From Capronia americana (lineage: Eukaryota > Ascomycota > Eurotiomycetes > Chaetothyriales > Herpotrichiellaceae): a stretch of 64,000 bases of DNA. Position numbers and translations under genes: made by a program. The notes below the pieces were generated by a model, which was not told the origin of the DNA, did not search any database, and was given only the letters and a program-made list of their open reading frames with translations. Below are positions 21,628 to 32,601 of the stretch, piece after piece; positions within the stretch are counted from its first letter, which is position 1; every line of letters starts with the position of its first letter. The stretch is from contig JADWQD010000003.1 of assembly GCA_016110215.1 (NCBI GenBank), positions 3,286,001 to 3,350,000 of the forward strand, written 5' to 3'.

Positions 21628-22138
21628 AAGCTCGCAGCCCTGCACGACAACTTGCTATTTTGTGTGGTTGAGCTCTTGCTCACTCAGGCTTGGACACTTT
21701 TCCTATGACGTTACATGTGATTACCGATAGCAGATCCAAATCGGTTGGATCACGGAGTGTGAATGGCGCAAATCATGATGTCGATGGTTCTTCTGTTCTT
21801 TGCGTGGTTGGAACAACATATCGCAGGGTCATAAATGCTAGAAGCGAGCCTGCATACACAAGGACTGTACCAAAGTAAATGGAAGTAATGAAAGATTATG
21901 CGTAACCTCTTTTTGCTACAAGTACTGTTCTGGGATCGTCTATCTATCTACTGTACTGTTCTATCCCTCCGCTCCCACAGTTCAACAATTGGGTTTGTTT
22001 CAATACATCGTAGTCCTGGCATACCCATGCTACTCCTGGCAAGCACCTAATCTATGTTGGCAAGTGTTACTTGGGTTAGCGACTGACCAACTCAATTGTC
22101 AGCTCGGAGCCTCTCTTCCACAACGAGCTGGTGCTGCG

Positions 22139-24270
22139 CTAACACAGGTACAGATCCTCCCATCTCCCGTCCGTGAGCCCTTCACCATGCATCAGTCCAT
22201 GAACGTAGCATTCACATCGCAGTTGAGGACAACGCTGTGGACCTTGTCCCACGACAGGCCGACCCTTGCGAGTCAGGTAAGGCACGGATGCGCCTTGAAT
22301 GAGGCAGACACAGTCGCCTTCCTCAATCCCGGGGTCAGAGAGTCCAATGTATCCTTTTCTCGTCCGAAATGGAACTCTTTTGGACCCGAAGCCCGTGTAC
22401 GCCAGCGCTTCGTCAAACTTGTGCGACTGGTGAAGCTCAGGAGCCTCCCCCGAGCAGTCACACCAGTCGACTCCGAACTGGCGAGCCCAGATGCGAAACC
22501 CTTGTGAAAGCTCCCCGTCGGCAGGCTTGTCGCCGTCGAAGTTGGCACACATGGTCCGCCATATTGGTTCCGGAAAGTTTTCCCCATTGAGCGGATATTG
22601 TCGGTCCAGCTTCTCATCCGCCCATTGCTTGAGCAACCAACAATAATATTCCTTGACAAATATATCCCGGGGTGAGCCTTGGGGCTGAGCGAAATCCGCA
22701 ACATGGTCGATTATCATGCCTTTCAAGCAAATCGTACGGATTTCTGGCGTTACTGGTTGCTGAAGACCTCGAAATAAAAACTTTCCACTCGCACAGTAAT
22801 GGTGGTTGATCGAGAAGACAGGGACTTGCTCATTCTCAATGGGTGCCAGGTTTGGAACCCAAGAAGGAGTCTTTCTCCCCCGTTTCCGTAGAAGACCCGC
22901 CATCCCTAGGAGTGTTAGACCCTGACCTCCTGATTGAAGTTGTTGCAATGCAAACTGGCGAAAGGCCTGCGGTGCGGAAATCGTGTAGTCGACTTTTACC
23001 CGATCCTGGTCTGATGGAGGGAAGAGTCCAAGCATTCCATATAGCCTGTCAACACTTTTTGTGGCTTTGAACAGGAGAGTATACATGAGGAGCATACTTG
23101 GTTCCATCCGGCAGGACCGTCGTCCGCGTCCGCGTCCATCATCATCGCTGACAGAGTACGGAACACCCTAAGGTTTGACATACCGCGCGGTAACCAGAAT
23201 GTGTTATTTTGATCCTTGATGCAAAAATCACGAGGATTTTGTAGGCGACTGTAGGTCAATATTTGTCCTGCCTCAACGAAAAGCTCCCACGGATAGGCGA
23301 AGCGTCCAAAGCGTAAGACCACCTGTTGGGCAACTAGGACCTCCTGAATCACCCATGTACGCGTGAACCAAGGTCGATTGAGGAGTTCCGCCAGTGCTCT
23401 AGTCTCCTCCGCAGTCACCGCATCAGCAAAGTCAATGGAGGTTGAGTTTCTGAGTGGCAATCGCTGGAGTGCTGTGGTTCCCACCCACAGCGATATCAGA
23501 TGGTCAAGGCAGCGAGCCGCGACATGGTCGTTTTCATCCTCATCGCCCAACCACGCGAGGACCTTTGACGCGGAAGCGTAAATATTCGCCATAAGTGGGA
23601 TCTGCTCGGCCTTCTCCGAGGGGTCACTCTGGTCAATGCAAAGAGCGTCTATCCATATGACCAGCTCGCCGTGCTCGCGTACCAGTTTTCTGAGGACGTT
23701 AAAGGCACTTGTTGGAACCTTGACCGATCTCCCGCTGACATAGATCATGGTTGGCATGGACTTTACATCCTCTACTTGACCCCAGCAGTATGAGATACAC
23801 AGATAAGGACATACATCTTGATTTAGTTTCGTGATGAGAAAATCACAAAAGATTTGCGCGGAATGTGTCTTGGACGCAAACACTCGCAGCAGACGGATAG
23901 ACCCGGGAGACAGGCGATCGTACGAGTAGCGAGTGTCCACGGGCTGAATCTCAAGAGGCCTTGGAAAGTGGCGACGGATCCCCTCGACATCAGGAGAGAT
24001 ATCACACCTCTCCAGCATGAGAGTTGCAACGTTGTGCTGTGCTTTTCGGACATAGCCAACCATGTCCGAGAGCGGCACAACTTGCGCATCCGCTGGAGGC
24101 TTTTCAGCGGTTGGCTTGACATCAACGAGCAAAGGCTTGGGGCTCAGAGAATCCGGGTACTTCGAAAAATGTATCACTGAGATCTCGCTATCAGGTTGCT
24201 TTACCGTCCAGAGCTCGCAAGGTTGTTTGAGGCTTCTCGTGGAAGGCTGTGCTGGCATGTTAGGCGTCAT
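22139..24270 (-). CDS. HET-domain (heterokaryon incompatibility) protein; intron or frameshift uncertain
   Basis: The best model has two exons, 24270-23184 and 23064-22139, giving 670 residues. The HET domain covers about residues 150-310, with SPGSIRLLRVF, YLCISYCWGQ, VWIDALCIDQSD in the form LVIWIDALCIDQ, QIPLMANIYASASKVLAWLG and PWFTRTWVIQE. HET domains act in allorecognition and trigger cell death when allelic partners meet. The C-terminal part, DRLYGMLGLFPPSDQDRVKVDY, is also typical. The two halves lie in different frames. A 119-nt intron with a strong GTATGT donor but a weak AAAG acceptor joins them in frame. The alternative is a one-base loss in the GAC/GCG-repeat stretch near 23115-23140, which would make this a pseudogene. 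The start at 24270 is the first in-frame ATG; an upstream exon is possible. Confidence 0.7.
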
Positions 24271-26135
24271 GATAAACGGACATTGGTGCCGCAAAATTTG
24301 GTATGGGCGAAAAGATGATGTGCCCTGACCCTCCTGGCCCGAGAAGAGCTTACAACCCGTGCTGTTATGTACCTCATCATCCAAAGCATCTTGGCGTAGT
24401 AGGCTCCAGCCCCGGTTATCTCCCTACCTTACTACTGTACAGACATCCTCCTTGGGCGGCGATCCTCTCGTCTCAATTGCGAACTTGCCTCCCCGGTGTA
24501 GTCAGCCTCGTCAGCGCTTCGCACGCCAACCAGGAATGTATGGTTGACAACTTCGCTCTAATCGCTTCCATTACATATGATGCACTGGGGCGCGATCCGC
24601 ACCGCGGCCCGACCGCATCGTTGGCCATGCTACAGTAGGCCAGCGTGGTGCGCAGCCGTTAACTAACCAACTAAAGCATCTGTCCCCTTTCGTTTTCTCC
24701 CTTCCTCAGCTGTCCCAGTAAGAGGGATGCTATGAATATTTATGCCCTTCTGGGTGGACGGTGGGCGTGCAAGTGGCAAGCGCGACTATCAGAGCCTGAT
24801 GTGGAAAGGCGTGCACTGCGGCATCGGGCCATGCCGAGGCTTGCACTGGAGGAAGAGGAGTTGGAGTGCCGGGGAAAGGAGACGTTAGTGGCGCGTTATC
24901 CTACTCACATATGACCATGGTTGAGCTTGTCTGTCTATGATAAAAAGGCTCAGGCAAGACTCCGGGAGCGCTCAGGGATCGCTCATGAAGCAGGTGAGCT
25001 GAGGGTGAGCACAGCGGCGAGCGGCTAATCACAGCCGGAAGATTGATGCCAGGTTTTCGCATGAGAATACCTATATACCCGCCCGAGGTCCTCCTCCTCC
25101 CTACTGTACCCAGAGAATATTGAGTCAGCAGCCAGCCTCTCAGCTCAAGCTAAAATTGCAGGGCATACACCAGGCGAGGCCCAGGCGGCCGAACTGCCAT
25201 TACTAACTTTCTTTCATGGCGGGCACGTCCACATGTTTTCCATCCGAGATATGCGCTGTACTTGCGTGGCGGAGAGGGCTATCCTTCCGGTTTCGCCCTG
25301 AACACACACACTTAGAGCATTGGTGTCTCGTTTTACACAAGACAGCAGAGACACCGTCGGGATGGCATATTAGCTGTGGCAGTCTCACAAACGGGCCAGC
25401 TGGAGGTATTCAAAGTTGTTTTCAATTAAGTTGTTTTCAATTATTGGTTGAATCGGCCTACAGCAAGCACCTCGGCTGTGGTCATAGCCCGACAATGCGT
25501 TGTAATGTAGCTCCTGCTGTCTTCTGGATTGCATTCCGGTGAGTATCACCATCAACCTGCTGATAACTCCGATCAGCACGAGGCCCGCAGAGCCAAATGC
25601 TTCGAGACCGCTCTGCTGGAGTATTCTCCAGAAGCCCTGGAATGACCACACCCATCCAAACCCTGTTCGTTTCTATGCCCATCCAGGCCTGTTTAGTCGA
25701 CCCTCTATTCCTTCCCATGTCTTTTTGCATGCTGAAGTTTTCCGAGTCGGGTGTCGGGTTCACTCTCAAACATCGGACTTCACTCAATCCGTGTGGCATA
25801 TATTATTCTGACGGTGCCATTCCTCTCCGCTCCATCTGTAGCCCGGTCACTGCGGCATGGTCGAAATTGTTCTTCGTGGTGACGATTCAAGGCATAGGAG
25901 CATGATGGTTCCGCCAAGCAGACCGTCGCCGATCGAGGTTGGATTCGAGTGTTGCATGCCCGGTCTGAAGGAGACGGTCAAGATATCTACGAGAGGTCAT
26001 TCCCATCAACGCCGAGTCGATGGCTGTGTAGCTCGAGACCTTCCGTAGCATAGTCTTGGGTGTATGGCCGCTGAACCGTCGGACAGATCTCTCAGATTAT
26101 GCAGGTGGAGCGTCGTAGAAAAGCCAGGACTTCTC
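24271..26135. other. Long intergenic region without a supported gene
   Basis: A 1.9-kb stretch between the HET gene promoter and the 3' end of the carrier gene. Small frames on both strands show no family features. Promoter-like pieces are visible (CTATATACCC near 25070 and TGAGTCA at 25121-25127), but no matching coding region follows. A perfect 15-bp tandem duplication is at 25414-25443. Confidence 0.4.
25414..25443. repeat. Perfect 15-bp tandem duplication
   Basis: The unit AGTTGTTTTCAATTA occurs twice with no spacer. It is AT-rich compared with its surroundings. It may be a replication slippage product. Confidence 0.8.
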
Positions 26136-27320
26136 TCACTCGGGATATCCGTCAACCTGCTTCTTCAGCTCTGCACCTTTCTCCTGCGACCGCGTGATGA
26201 CGTTGCGTAGCCATTCGTACGTGAGCATAGTGGTCATAGCCGCTGGAACTGCTCTTATCAAGTTTGTGCCTATGCCTGCATAGAAGGCGCGCCATCCTTC
26301 GTGTTTGAGGATGACCTTACACATGCGGAGGATACCTAGATGCTTTTGCTGGACTTTCATGCCGTCTGATGTGGTCATGGCTGATTTCCGCTGCTGGGTT
26401 TGTAGTCGAGTGCGAAGGACTTCGTGAGGATAAGTGGCGGTGCTTGCGCAGACTTTACTGAAAAACGTGGCGGCTGAGATGCCAACCCAGTTTGAGGTGC
26501 TGTCTTCTGGGGGGTGTTCACCCATTCCGTAGCCGGTGAACTTCATTTTGAAGTACTCGTACAAAGGGAACTGCACCGCAACATGGGTCAGTCCCAACAG
26601 AGCCGGGGTCAGACCGGAATAGAAGGACCGAATGCCCTCAGTGCGATACATCTTGCGCGCAGCATCAATGGTGGAGGTGTAATGCCAGGGAGCTCGCATG
26701 CCGTCGCTGGCGGAAGGGGTCTTTGCGGATTGAGACATCAACCTCGTCTTGATGACCCAGATGGGATTGGTCAGGACAGTAGAACAGGCACCGGCGGTCA
26801 GGGAGGAATAACACCGAGCCATCCACCAGCTGCCACACTGCTCATACCAGTACTCTCGGGTATTCTCATAAACTGTCAAATAGACAGCCCACGTAGGTAA
26901 ATAGCCCAGTAGCATAGGCCCCAAGCCTCTGTACATGCCACGAATGCCCTCTTCCCGCCATATGACACTGCCGGTGCCGAGGATCCCTTTGTAGAGCTGC
27001 GTTGTGTTACCGTAAGGGTTCTTTGTCGACCTAGAGGTAAAGCCACCCTGGGCTTGTAGCTTCGTTTTTATAACATCGAGTGGGCAGGTGACAATGCCGG
27101 ATGCCAGGCCCGCGCCGGCACCGCAGATGGGGGAGATCCACGCCTTCGGAACCTGTGCCGAGTGTATCTGGATTCGGGCCGTGAAGGAATCTCGCGAAGA
27201 CGGCGGAGACATTGTGGATGAGAAGTTGCTACCGTCGATCGGGGTTGCATATTGAGCTTGACCAAGTGACTGGGGAGACAAGATAGCAGGGGTCTGTTTG
27301 GGGTCTCGGTCGAAGGACAT
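26136..27320 (-). CDS. Mitochondrial carrier, probable NAD+ transporter (Yia6/Ndt1 type)
   Basis: A single exon of 394 residues from the ATG at 27320; upstream in-frame sequence has no ATG. Three carrier repeats each show the P-x-[DE]-x-x-[KR] type signature: PLDVIKTKLQAQ, PIWVIKTRLMSQ and PHEVLRTRLQTQ. The second repeat, with Ile-Trp in place of the acidic residue, and the third repeat's PHEVLRTR pattern match the pyrimidine-nucleotide/NAD+/FAD branch, closest in style to yeast Yia6 and Yea6. These import NAD+ into the mitochondrial matrix across the inner membrane. The first 70 residues form a Ser/Pro-rich extension. The folate/FAD carrier Flx1 is an alternative, but the long N-terminus favours NAD+. 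The gene is divergent from QCR7. Confidence 0.8.
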   Translation of the reverse strand: MSFDRDPKQTPAILSPQSLGQAQYATPIDGSNFSSTMSPPSSRDSFTARIQIHSAQVPKAWISPICGAGAGLASGIVTCPLDVIKTKLQAQGGFTSRSTKNPYGNTTQLYKGILGTGSVIWREEGIRGMYRGLGPMLLGYLPTWAVYLTVYENTREYWYEQCGSWWMARCYSSLTAGACSTVLTNPIWVIKTRLMSQSAKTPSASDGMRAPWHYTSTIDAARKMYRTEGIRSFYSGLTPALLGLTHVAVQFPLYEYFKMKFTGYGMGEHPPEDSTSNWVGISAATFFSKVCASTATYPHEVLRTRLQTQQRKSAMTTSDGMKVQQKHLGILRMCKVILKHEGWRAFYAGIGTNLIRAVPAAMTTMLTYEWLRNVITRSQEKGAELKKQVDGYPE

Positions 27321-27861
27321 TGGGTGATAAGCAGGAGATGGGAATATCTCTGTCAAGAGTGAGGCAGAACTTGTGGCCCATATGACGAGTTCATGGCGGC
27401 AGGGTGGAGATGGATGTGAGCAGTGGTCTCCGTTGCACCGTGACCGCCTCGACCGTCGGACCTTTCAGTTGAAGTTGCGATACTGCGGGGTCTCCAGCCG
27501 GTATGCAGCCGGCCAGACAGAGCAGTGGAAGCCTTGTCAGCGGTTGACAGAGGCGACCATGAAGAAAGAGTAGCTCTGACCAATTCAACGAGGTCCGTTA
27601 TGCGGCAGTATGAACTCGAGGTAATGATGGGGAAGGAAGATGATGTGATGGGTGAACGTTCTTGCTGCAGATGGTGAGGAGGCGGAGAGCAATGATGCAG
27701 TCGGTCAAGCTTCCCTTCCGAACGAGCCAATTGCCAAGCTCCACTCAGGATTCGCCCATTGGCCGCTGACGGAGCTTCAGCCAGGGCCAGTCGACTGCGC
27801 GCAATTGATTTCTACCGTACCACTTCCCTTGAAACCCAACACCACCACGTCTCGAGCCAAC
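27321..27861. promoter_or_regulatory. Bidirectional promoter of two mitochondrial genes, with CCAAT boxes
   Basis: The 541 bp between the carrier and QCR7 start codons contain CCAAT at 27727-27731 and its reverse ATTGG at 27758-27762, 100-135 bp before the QCR7 start. HAP-complex sites are usual for respiratory-chain genes. Shared use by the carrier gene is inferred. Confidence 0.4.
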
Positions 27862-28412
27862 ATGTCCGGTCCTTCCCTCGCCCCCTACATCCTCAAGCGG
27901 CCATGGTTGAAGCGGTGGATGATGCCCTTCGCCAACTGGTACGCCAACTCAGCTGGCTACAGATCATTGGGTCAGTACTCCACGAAAGAACCTATGAAAG
28001 CAATCCCATATTGATTCCGAGTGCCAGGCCTGCGTCATGACGACCTGATCCCCGAAGAAAACGACATTGTTCAGCTGGCCCTCAAGAGGCTGCCACCCAA
28101 AGAAGCATATGACCGAGTCTTCCGCCTTAGGAGAGCTTTCCAGGTACCACCACCTTCAGGACGAGGACCAGGAAGACATGCTAATGGACATCTGCAGTGC
28201 TCACTGTCACACCACCTACTCCCACCTGCGGAACAGACAAAGCCTGAAGATGTAAGAGCCTGGCGCCCCGGCCGCATTGTATTGAACCATTCTGATCTAT
28301 GTCTCTGCAGGATATCCCCTACCTGAGTCCCATCATCGAGGAGATTGAGCGAGAAGAGAAGGAACGTGCCGACCTGGAGAGCATGATTGTCGAGCCGAGA
28401 AAGACGTCATAA
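27862..28412 (+). CDS. QCR7: Cytochrome bc1 complex subunit 7
   Basis: Four exons (27862-27970, 28028-28143, 28198-28251, 28311-28412) give 126 residues, normal for this 14-kDa subunit. The protein starts MSGPSLAPYILKRPWLKRW and continues NWYANSAGYRSLGLRHDDLIPEEND across the first junction in two overlapping pieces, then ALKRLPPKEAYDRVFRLRRA. The C-terminal half ends DIPYLSPIIEEIEREEKERADLE. It lies on the matrix side of complex III and is needed for its assembly around cytochrome b. All introns are 54-59 nt. Splice phases agree throughout. Confidence 0.93.
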
Positions 28413-28753
28413 GCGACTGCTAGATCGCGTGATCAGAGCGGTTGATCAGGAAGGAGTTTCAATGCTAAATACTGTACATATCCTACAGAGAGGGAGGGAA
28501 TCGAAATCAAAACAAGTCGATGTCGTTCCATAAAAATGCGACCTTTTCTGCTCTCAGTTGACCCGCGGGTTTCTTGGAAGCTATTTTACAGTGGAAGTTC
28601 GTGTAATCCAGGTGAGGACGGCCCAACGTGCATTGGAAGTTGACGTGGTTTTTGGACTGTCGAAAAGTCGCTGTTATACATGTCCCATACACCAACGGAG
28701 CCATAACCGAGAATGCGTCCCCAATGCAGCTCGCTAGAACGTCACACAAAGCC

Positions 28754-29953
28754 CTACTGCGCCAGCACTTCAACTTCCACATCCCCCACCCTCCACATAT
28801 ACCACATGAACAAACTCCGGTACGGCGCAAACGGCGCACTCCTTTCCAGCATATCCTGCTCGCTCATATACTTCCACTTCCCGCCCCCTTTGGCCTTCAG
28901 TTTCTTGACATCTTTCCCGAAAAATGCAGCCATTCCGCGCTGGACACCCAAATCGCCTGTGCTCAGAATATCGAGCCTCTTGAGGCCGAAACAAGCAAAC
29001 ATCTCGACAGACCACTTCCCTAGCCCGCGCACCGCGATTAATTTCTCCATGACCTCCTCGTCAGAAGCCCTCATGAGCATCTCATTCGTGAGCTCTCCTG
29101 ACACGAATTTCTGGGCCAGGCCCTGGATATACTCTGCTTTCCGTTGAGAGAGGCCAGCCGAGCGAAGTCGCGCGATATCCGTGACGGCGACTTGAGCTGG
29201 GGTGGGAAACTTGGCCTCCTCTGGATCTTCTCCCTCGTTGAAAAGCGCGACAAATTTGTTCTTGATCGACTTCGCCGCAGCCCCGGAGACTTGTTGGCCC
29301 ATGATACCGCTGGACAGCGAGCGAAAGGGGTCGATGATTTCGGCGAGGCCTTTTGGGCTGAAGATATGGCACGGGTGTTGTGCTATGATGGCCTCGAAAC
29401 GTGGGTCAACGCTGACGAGGTGGGCGTACGCTTGATCCAGGACGGTGTTTGCTGTTGCCGTGGGGCGGGGGAGTAAAGTTTTTGAGGGTGACGAATCCGG
29501 GAGAGTGTCCTCATACGCGACATGTTGAGTGCCTCCAGGGGTGATGAGAGTGGCATTGGTGATGTGTGGTCCAACCGGGCGGTCAGGTGGTGGAGTTGCG
29601 TCGTCAATATCCCCTGAGCTGTAGGGGGCTCGTATAACATTGATGAAGCTCGGAGTTGGTGTCAACGGAGGGTGCTTTGCTTTGGAAGGAGTGCTGCGTC
29701 GGTCTGACTTCTTCGCTGGCGTCACTGGCACTTTGAACTCGGGCTCCCCTTTGGACTCTACATTGACAACGAGACCTGTCTGCTCGGGCCCGTTGTGCAC
29801 ACTGTCTTGGGCAGCCCTTTGCTTTTTCGCTTTAGCACCCAATGCTTGAGTGCTCGCTGCCCGCTTTTTCAACTCTTGGCCCTGGTTCACAACCTTTTCT
29901 ACCACTACGGGGACCGGGATGGATGCGATCCTTGTGGATCGACGAACAGACAT
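28754..29953 (-). CDS. DNA-3-methyladenine glycosylase, HhH-GPD family
   Basis: A single exon. The ATG at 29953 (MSVRRSTRIAS) is preferred over one at 29974, giving 399 residues. The first 170 residues are basic and Pro/Ser-rich with several Lys/Arg clusters that could be nuclear signals. The catalytic part begins near LVSVDPRFEAIIAQHPC and includes GIMGQQVSGAAAKSI. The helix-hairpin-helix LIAVRGLGKWSVEMF is followed by STGDLGVQRG, where the Asp is the catalytic residue of the HhH-GPD superfamily. It belongs with yeast Mag1 and E. coli AlkA, which excise alkylated purines in base-excision repair. It is convergent with QCR7, 341 bp apart. Confidence 0.9.
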   Translation of the reverse strand: MSVRRSTRIASIPVPVVVEKVVNQGQELKKRAASTQALGAKAKKQRAAQDSVHNGPEQTGLVVNVESKGEPEFKVPVTPAKKSDRRSTPSKAKHPPLTPTPSFINVIRAPYSSGDIDDATPPPDRPVGPHITNATLITPGGTQHVAYEDTLPDSSPSKTLLPRPTATANTVLDQAYAHLVSVDPRFEAIIAQHPCHIFSPKGLAEIIDPFRSLSSGIMGQQVSGAAAKSIKNKFVALFNEGEDPEEAKFPTPAQVAVTDIARLRSAGLSQRKAEYIQGLAQKFVSGELTNEMLMRASDEEVMEKLIAVRGLGKWSVEMFACFGLKRLDILSTGDLGVQRGMAAFFGKDVKKLKAKGGGKWKYMSEQDMLERSAPFAPYRSLFMWYMWRVGDVEVEVLAQ

Positions 29954-32422
29954 GATCAGTGACGATGCAAGCATTCAACGAGTGACAAATGGGAAGAGTT
30001 TGAAGGCTGCGTTCCCGAATTTCAAATTGAGGTGTCGAGTATAGATTCTTCATGTAACGTACTTGAAGACGACCCGACGAGAAGGAAGATTTACCATGCT
30101 GGTGGTCGTCGAAGTGACGATATATGCCATGCAGAGGTTACTTCCAATGTCCGATTTCATTGGCTCACGCGTTTGGGTGCCTGTTCGCCCTATAATTTCG
30201 TGGCTGGTGCACAAGGTGGCTGAGGTAAGCCAGTTTGTCTGGTCTGACCTATGAGGTGCCTCTCGCATATTCCCCAACATTGAAGTGTCAAGAATTTGTT
30301 CTTGAAGTGCTTTGCTAGGCCATCAACCATATCCGGTGTTGGCTTTAGATCCGTCGGTTGAACAAGGCTCCTCAGGTAAATGCATCAGAGAACGTGTCAT
30401 GTCGTGCGATATATGTGAGAAGGCATGTTGCCGCTGTTACTCCGACCTTGAACCGACCACCCGGTTTGCAAAAGGTCAAGCGCGTTACGCGGCCACCAAG
30501 AGAATGCTGTCAGAGAATGCGTCCTCACACAGATACTCCGTACTCTCGACATGAATTGTTCCAGCTCAATGTGTTTGAATGTGTACCGACAGAGGTTTGT
30601 GCTTCTCGGCATGCTTGCTGCTTCCAGAGTATCGAGGTCCTGATGTCTCATCTCATCAGAATCACGCTTGATCGTCTAGAACGTCACGAGTGCCCGGTGC
30701 TCCGTCCTCTGTATCCGTTGGCGGATCTCTTGGAAATTGAAAGCCACCATATCGAAAGTGGTCGCCGCAAAAGGGTATAGCTCTATCTCTACGGTGGAGA
30801 GGTGGTCGGCTTGCGTGCATGTGGCTTGGTATTGTACTGTCACAGTGCTCGTAATTGCGCTAAAGTCAATGGTGGAACAAGTGTGGCGAACCTCTCACCC
30901 ATTGGGCAACAGCGCAGTTTGATGCGCGGAAACAAGCCAGTCTTTTGCGCGCTCGCAAAAGTTGGACGCGCCATCAGCGCGCAGGGGCTGATATCAAAAT
31001 GTTGATGACGATGCCGACTGATCAGCAACCTTTGAAGCCCTGATCCGCAAGAGGAGATTGATGGCAACCGTCCGACTGCCGGCTGGTTGACCATGGTCAG
31101 ATGAAGAAGGACGAGTTTTGAGATAGGGTGGTCGTAGACTCTGTTTATTCCCTTTTCTTGCTTCTACATAGGCCCGAGCAACGTCGAGACGTTCTCTGTC
31201 TATGAAGGAGTTTGAACAGCCAAAGGCGATAAAAATGTCGAAACCTGGCCGACGTCGAAAAGCTTGGTGTTATCGGGAGAGCCGCGATATCAAGCGTGCA
31301 TGGTCTTTATCATTAGCATGTGGATCGATAGTTCGCACCCAGTGTCCCGTAGTCATCACATAAAATTAAGCAAGCGAGATCGAACACTTCCCGATTGTTG
31401 TCAATGCTTCTCGAAATATAGACAACTTTGTGCACCGTACGGTCACCTTCGCATGCTTTGTGGGACACACAGGACGAGTACAATCGAGGGTTGGCCAATT
31501 CTGCTACATCATATCCCCCACACTCGAACAGTGCATGTCTCATATCAAGCCTCTTTTGAGGTTCCCCAAAGCTTTGTCGTGCAGGAGCAGGAATGGCACA
31601 TGCAGTTGCGTGGGTTGGCTCTGCATGAGGTGGCTGAAGCACGAAACAGGGTTGGTAGAAGATCGAGAGCACGCAGATGGTGGAGCTTAACCGTGACAAT
31701 ACGAGTACCAGAGACATCTCCTTTTCCTGCTAGACACGCACTAATGATGCAAATCTAACTCCACATCTCCACTTGGAGCAGCAGGTGCGGCAGCCACCCA
31801 GAAACCCGACCACTGGCTGCCGCATCGCTGCTGCAGTTCCCCTTGTTCAACCAGCCAGTGGCGGCCGGCTACCCACAGGCCAGGCAAGAGGTGGCCCCTG
31901 ACTGCGGGTCAGAGCCCTCCGAGCGGGCAAACACAGAGCCACTGACCAGCCAGTGCGGAAGTCCAAGCAGGCCATTTCGGAGGTCCTCAGGCATGCGTCT
32001 GGCCAATCACCTGCCTCCCTGCCAACTCAATTCATTCCTCTGCCTCCCCAATCCTTCAATTGCCAGCTCTCTCGCGCGTGTATTTTCCTGCCTCTCCCTT
32101 CTTTACGTCCCGTTCACGCACAACATTCTCTCGTTGCTGCTCATTTAACTTTTTCTTCCATATCCTCTTCGCTTCAGGAAGCCAGCCACGCGTTGACACT
32201 CTTGAGTCAAGAGAGTCGCTCCTGCCGTCGGCTGCGTTGTGTTAACAATTCAAGCAACAACAATCAACAAACCCAGCTTCTCCCTCGCTGAAGCCTTTTT
32301 TACCTCGCCCTTGTTGTCTTCTCACCACGAAGTCACCAGCTTAATTCTCTTACTGCAAAAGTTCTTACGACTTGCTCCGGTCCAGGTTCCCACCTTCTAT
32401 CCTCTTTAATATCGCATATCTG
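29954..32422. other. Long upstream region of the Ecm33-like gene; no supported gene
   Basis: About 2.5 kb lacks a recognisable protein on either strand. The left part shows only short overlapping frames. The part from about 31790 to 32400 is GC- then CT-rich and reads like a promoter and long leader, with a CCAAT at 31999 and a 15-bp palindrome at 32199-32213. Confidence 0.4.
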
Positions 32423-32575
32423 GTGAGTATGGCTGTCTTTCACGTTGTCACTGCCTAGCAGCTTCTCGTCGTTCACCCGCGGCACGTCCACCTGTCACCT
32501 TCTGTGTAGCCTCTTTGCAGACGTGTCCTTGCGAACTGCCCGTGTAGCAAGTACCTTTGCTAACCTCGCTTGCAG
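32423..32575 (+). other. Probable intron in the 5' leader of the Ecm33-like gene
   Basis: A GTGAGTATGG donor at 32423, a GCTAAC branch site near 32559 and a TTGCAG acceptor ending at 32575 define a convincing 153-nt intron 26 bases before the start codon. No coding sequence is involved, so it would be a leader intron. This rests on splice motifs alone. Confidence 0.6.
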
Positions 32576-32601
32576 CTCTTCTGCCGATTCATAGATCCCC
32601 A

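Noticed and set aside
23101..23147. Short 36-nt intron (GTATGT to TGTCAG) in the HET gene
   Set aside because: Too short for splicing and gives the wrong phase for the downstream frame.
27321..27356. N-terminal extension of the mitochondrial carrier
   Set aside because: It starts at a TTG codon, not ATG; the first ATG is at 27320.
31264..31758. 164-codon open frame on the plus strand
   Set aside because: Composition is unlike a conserved protein, an equally long frame overlaps on the opposite strand, and no family signature is present.
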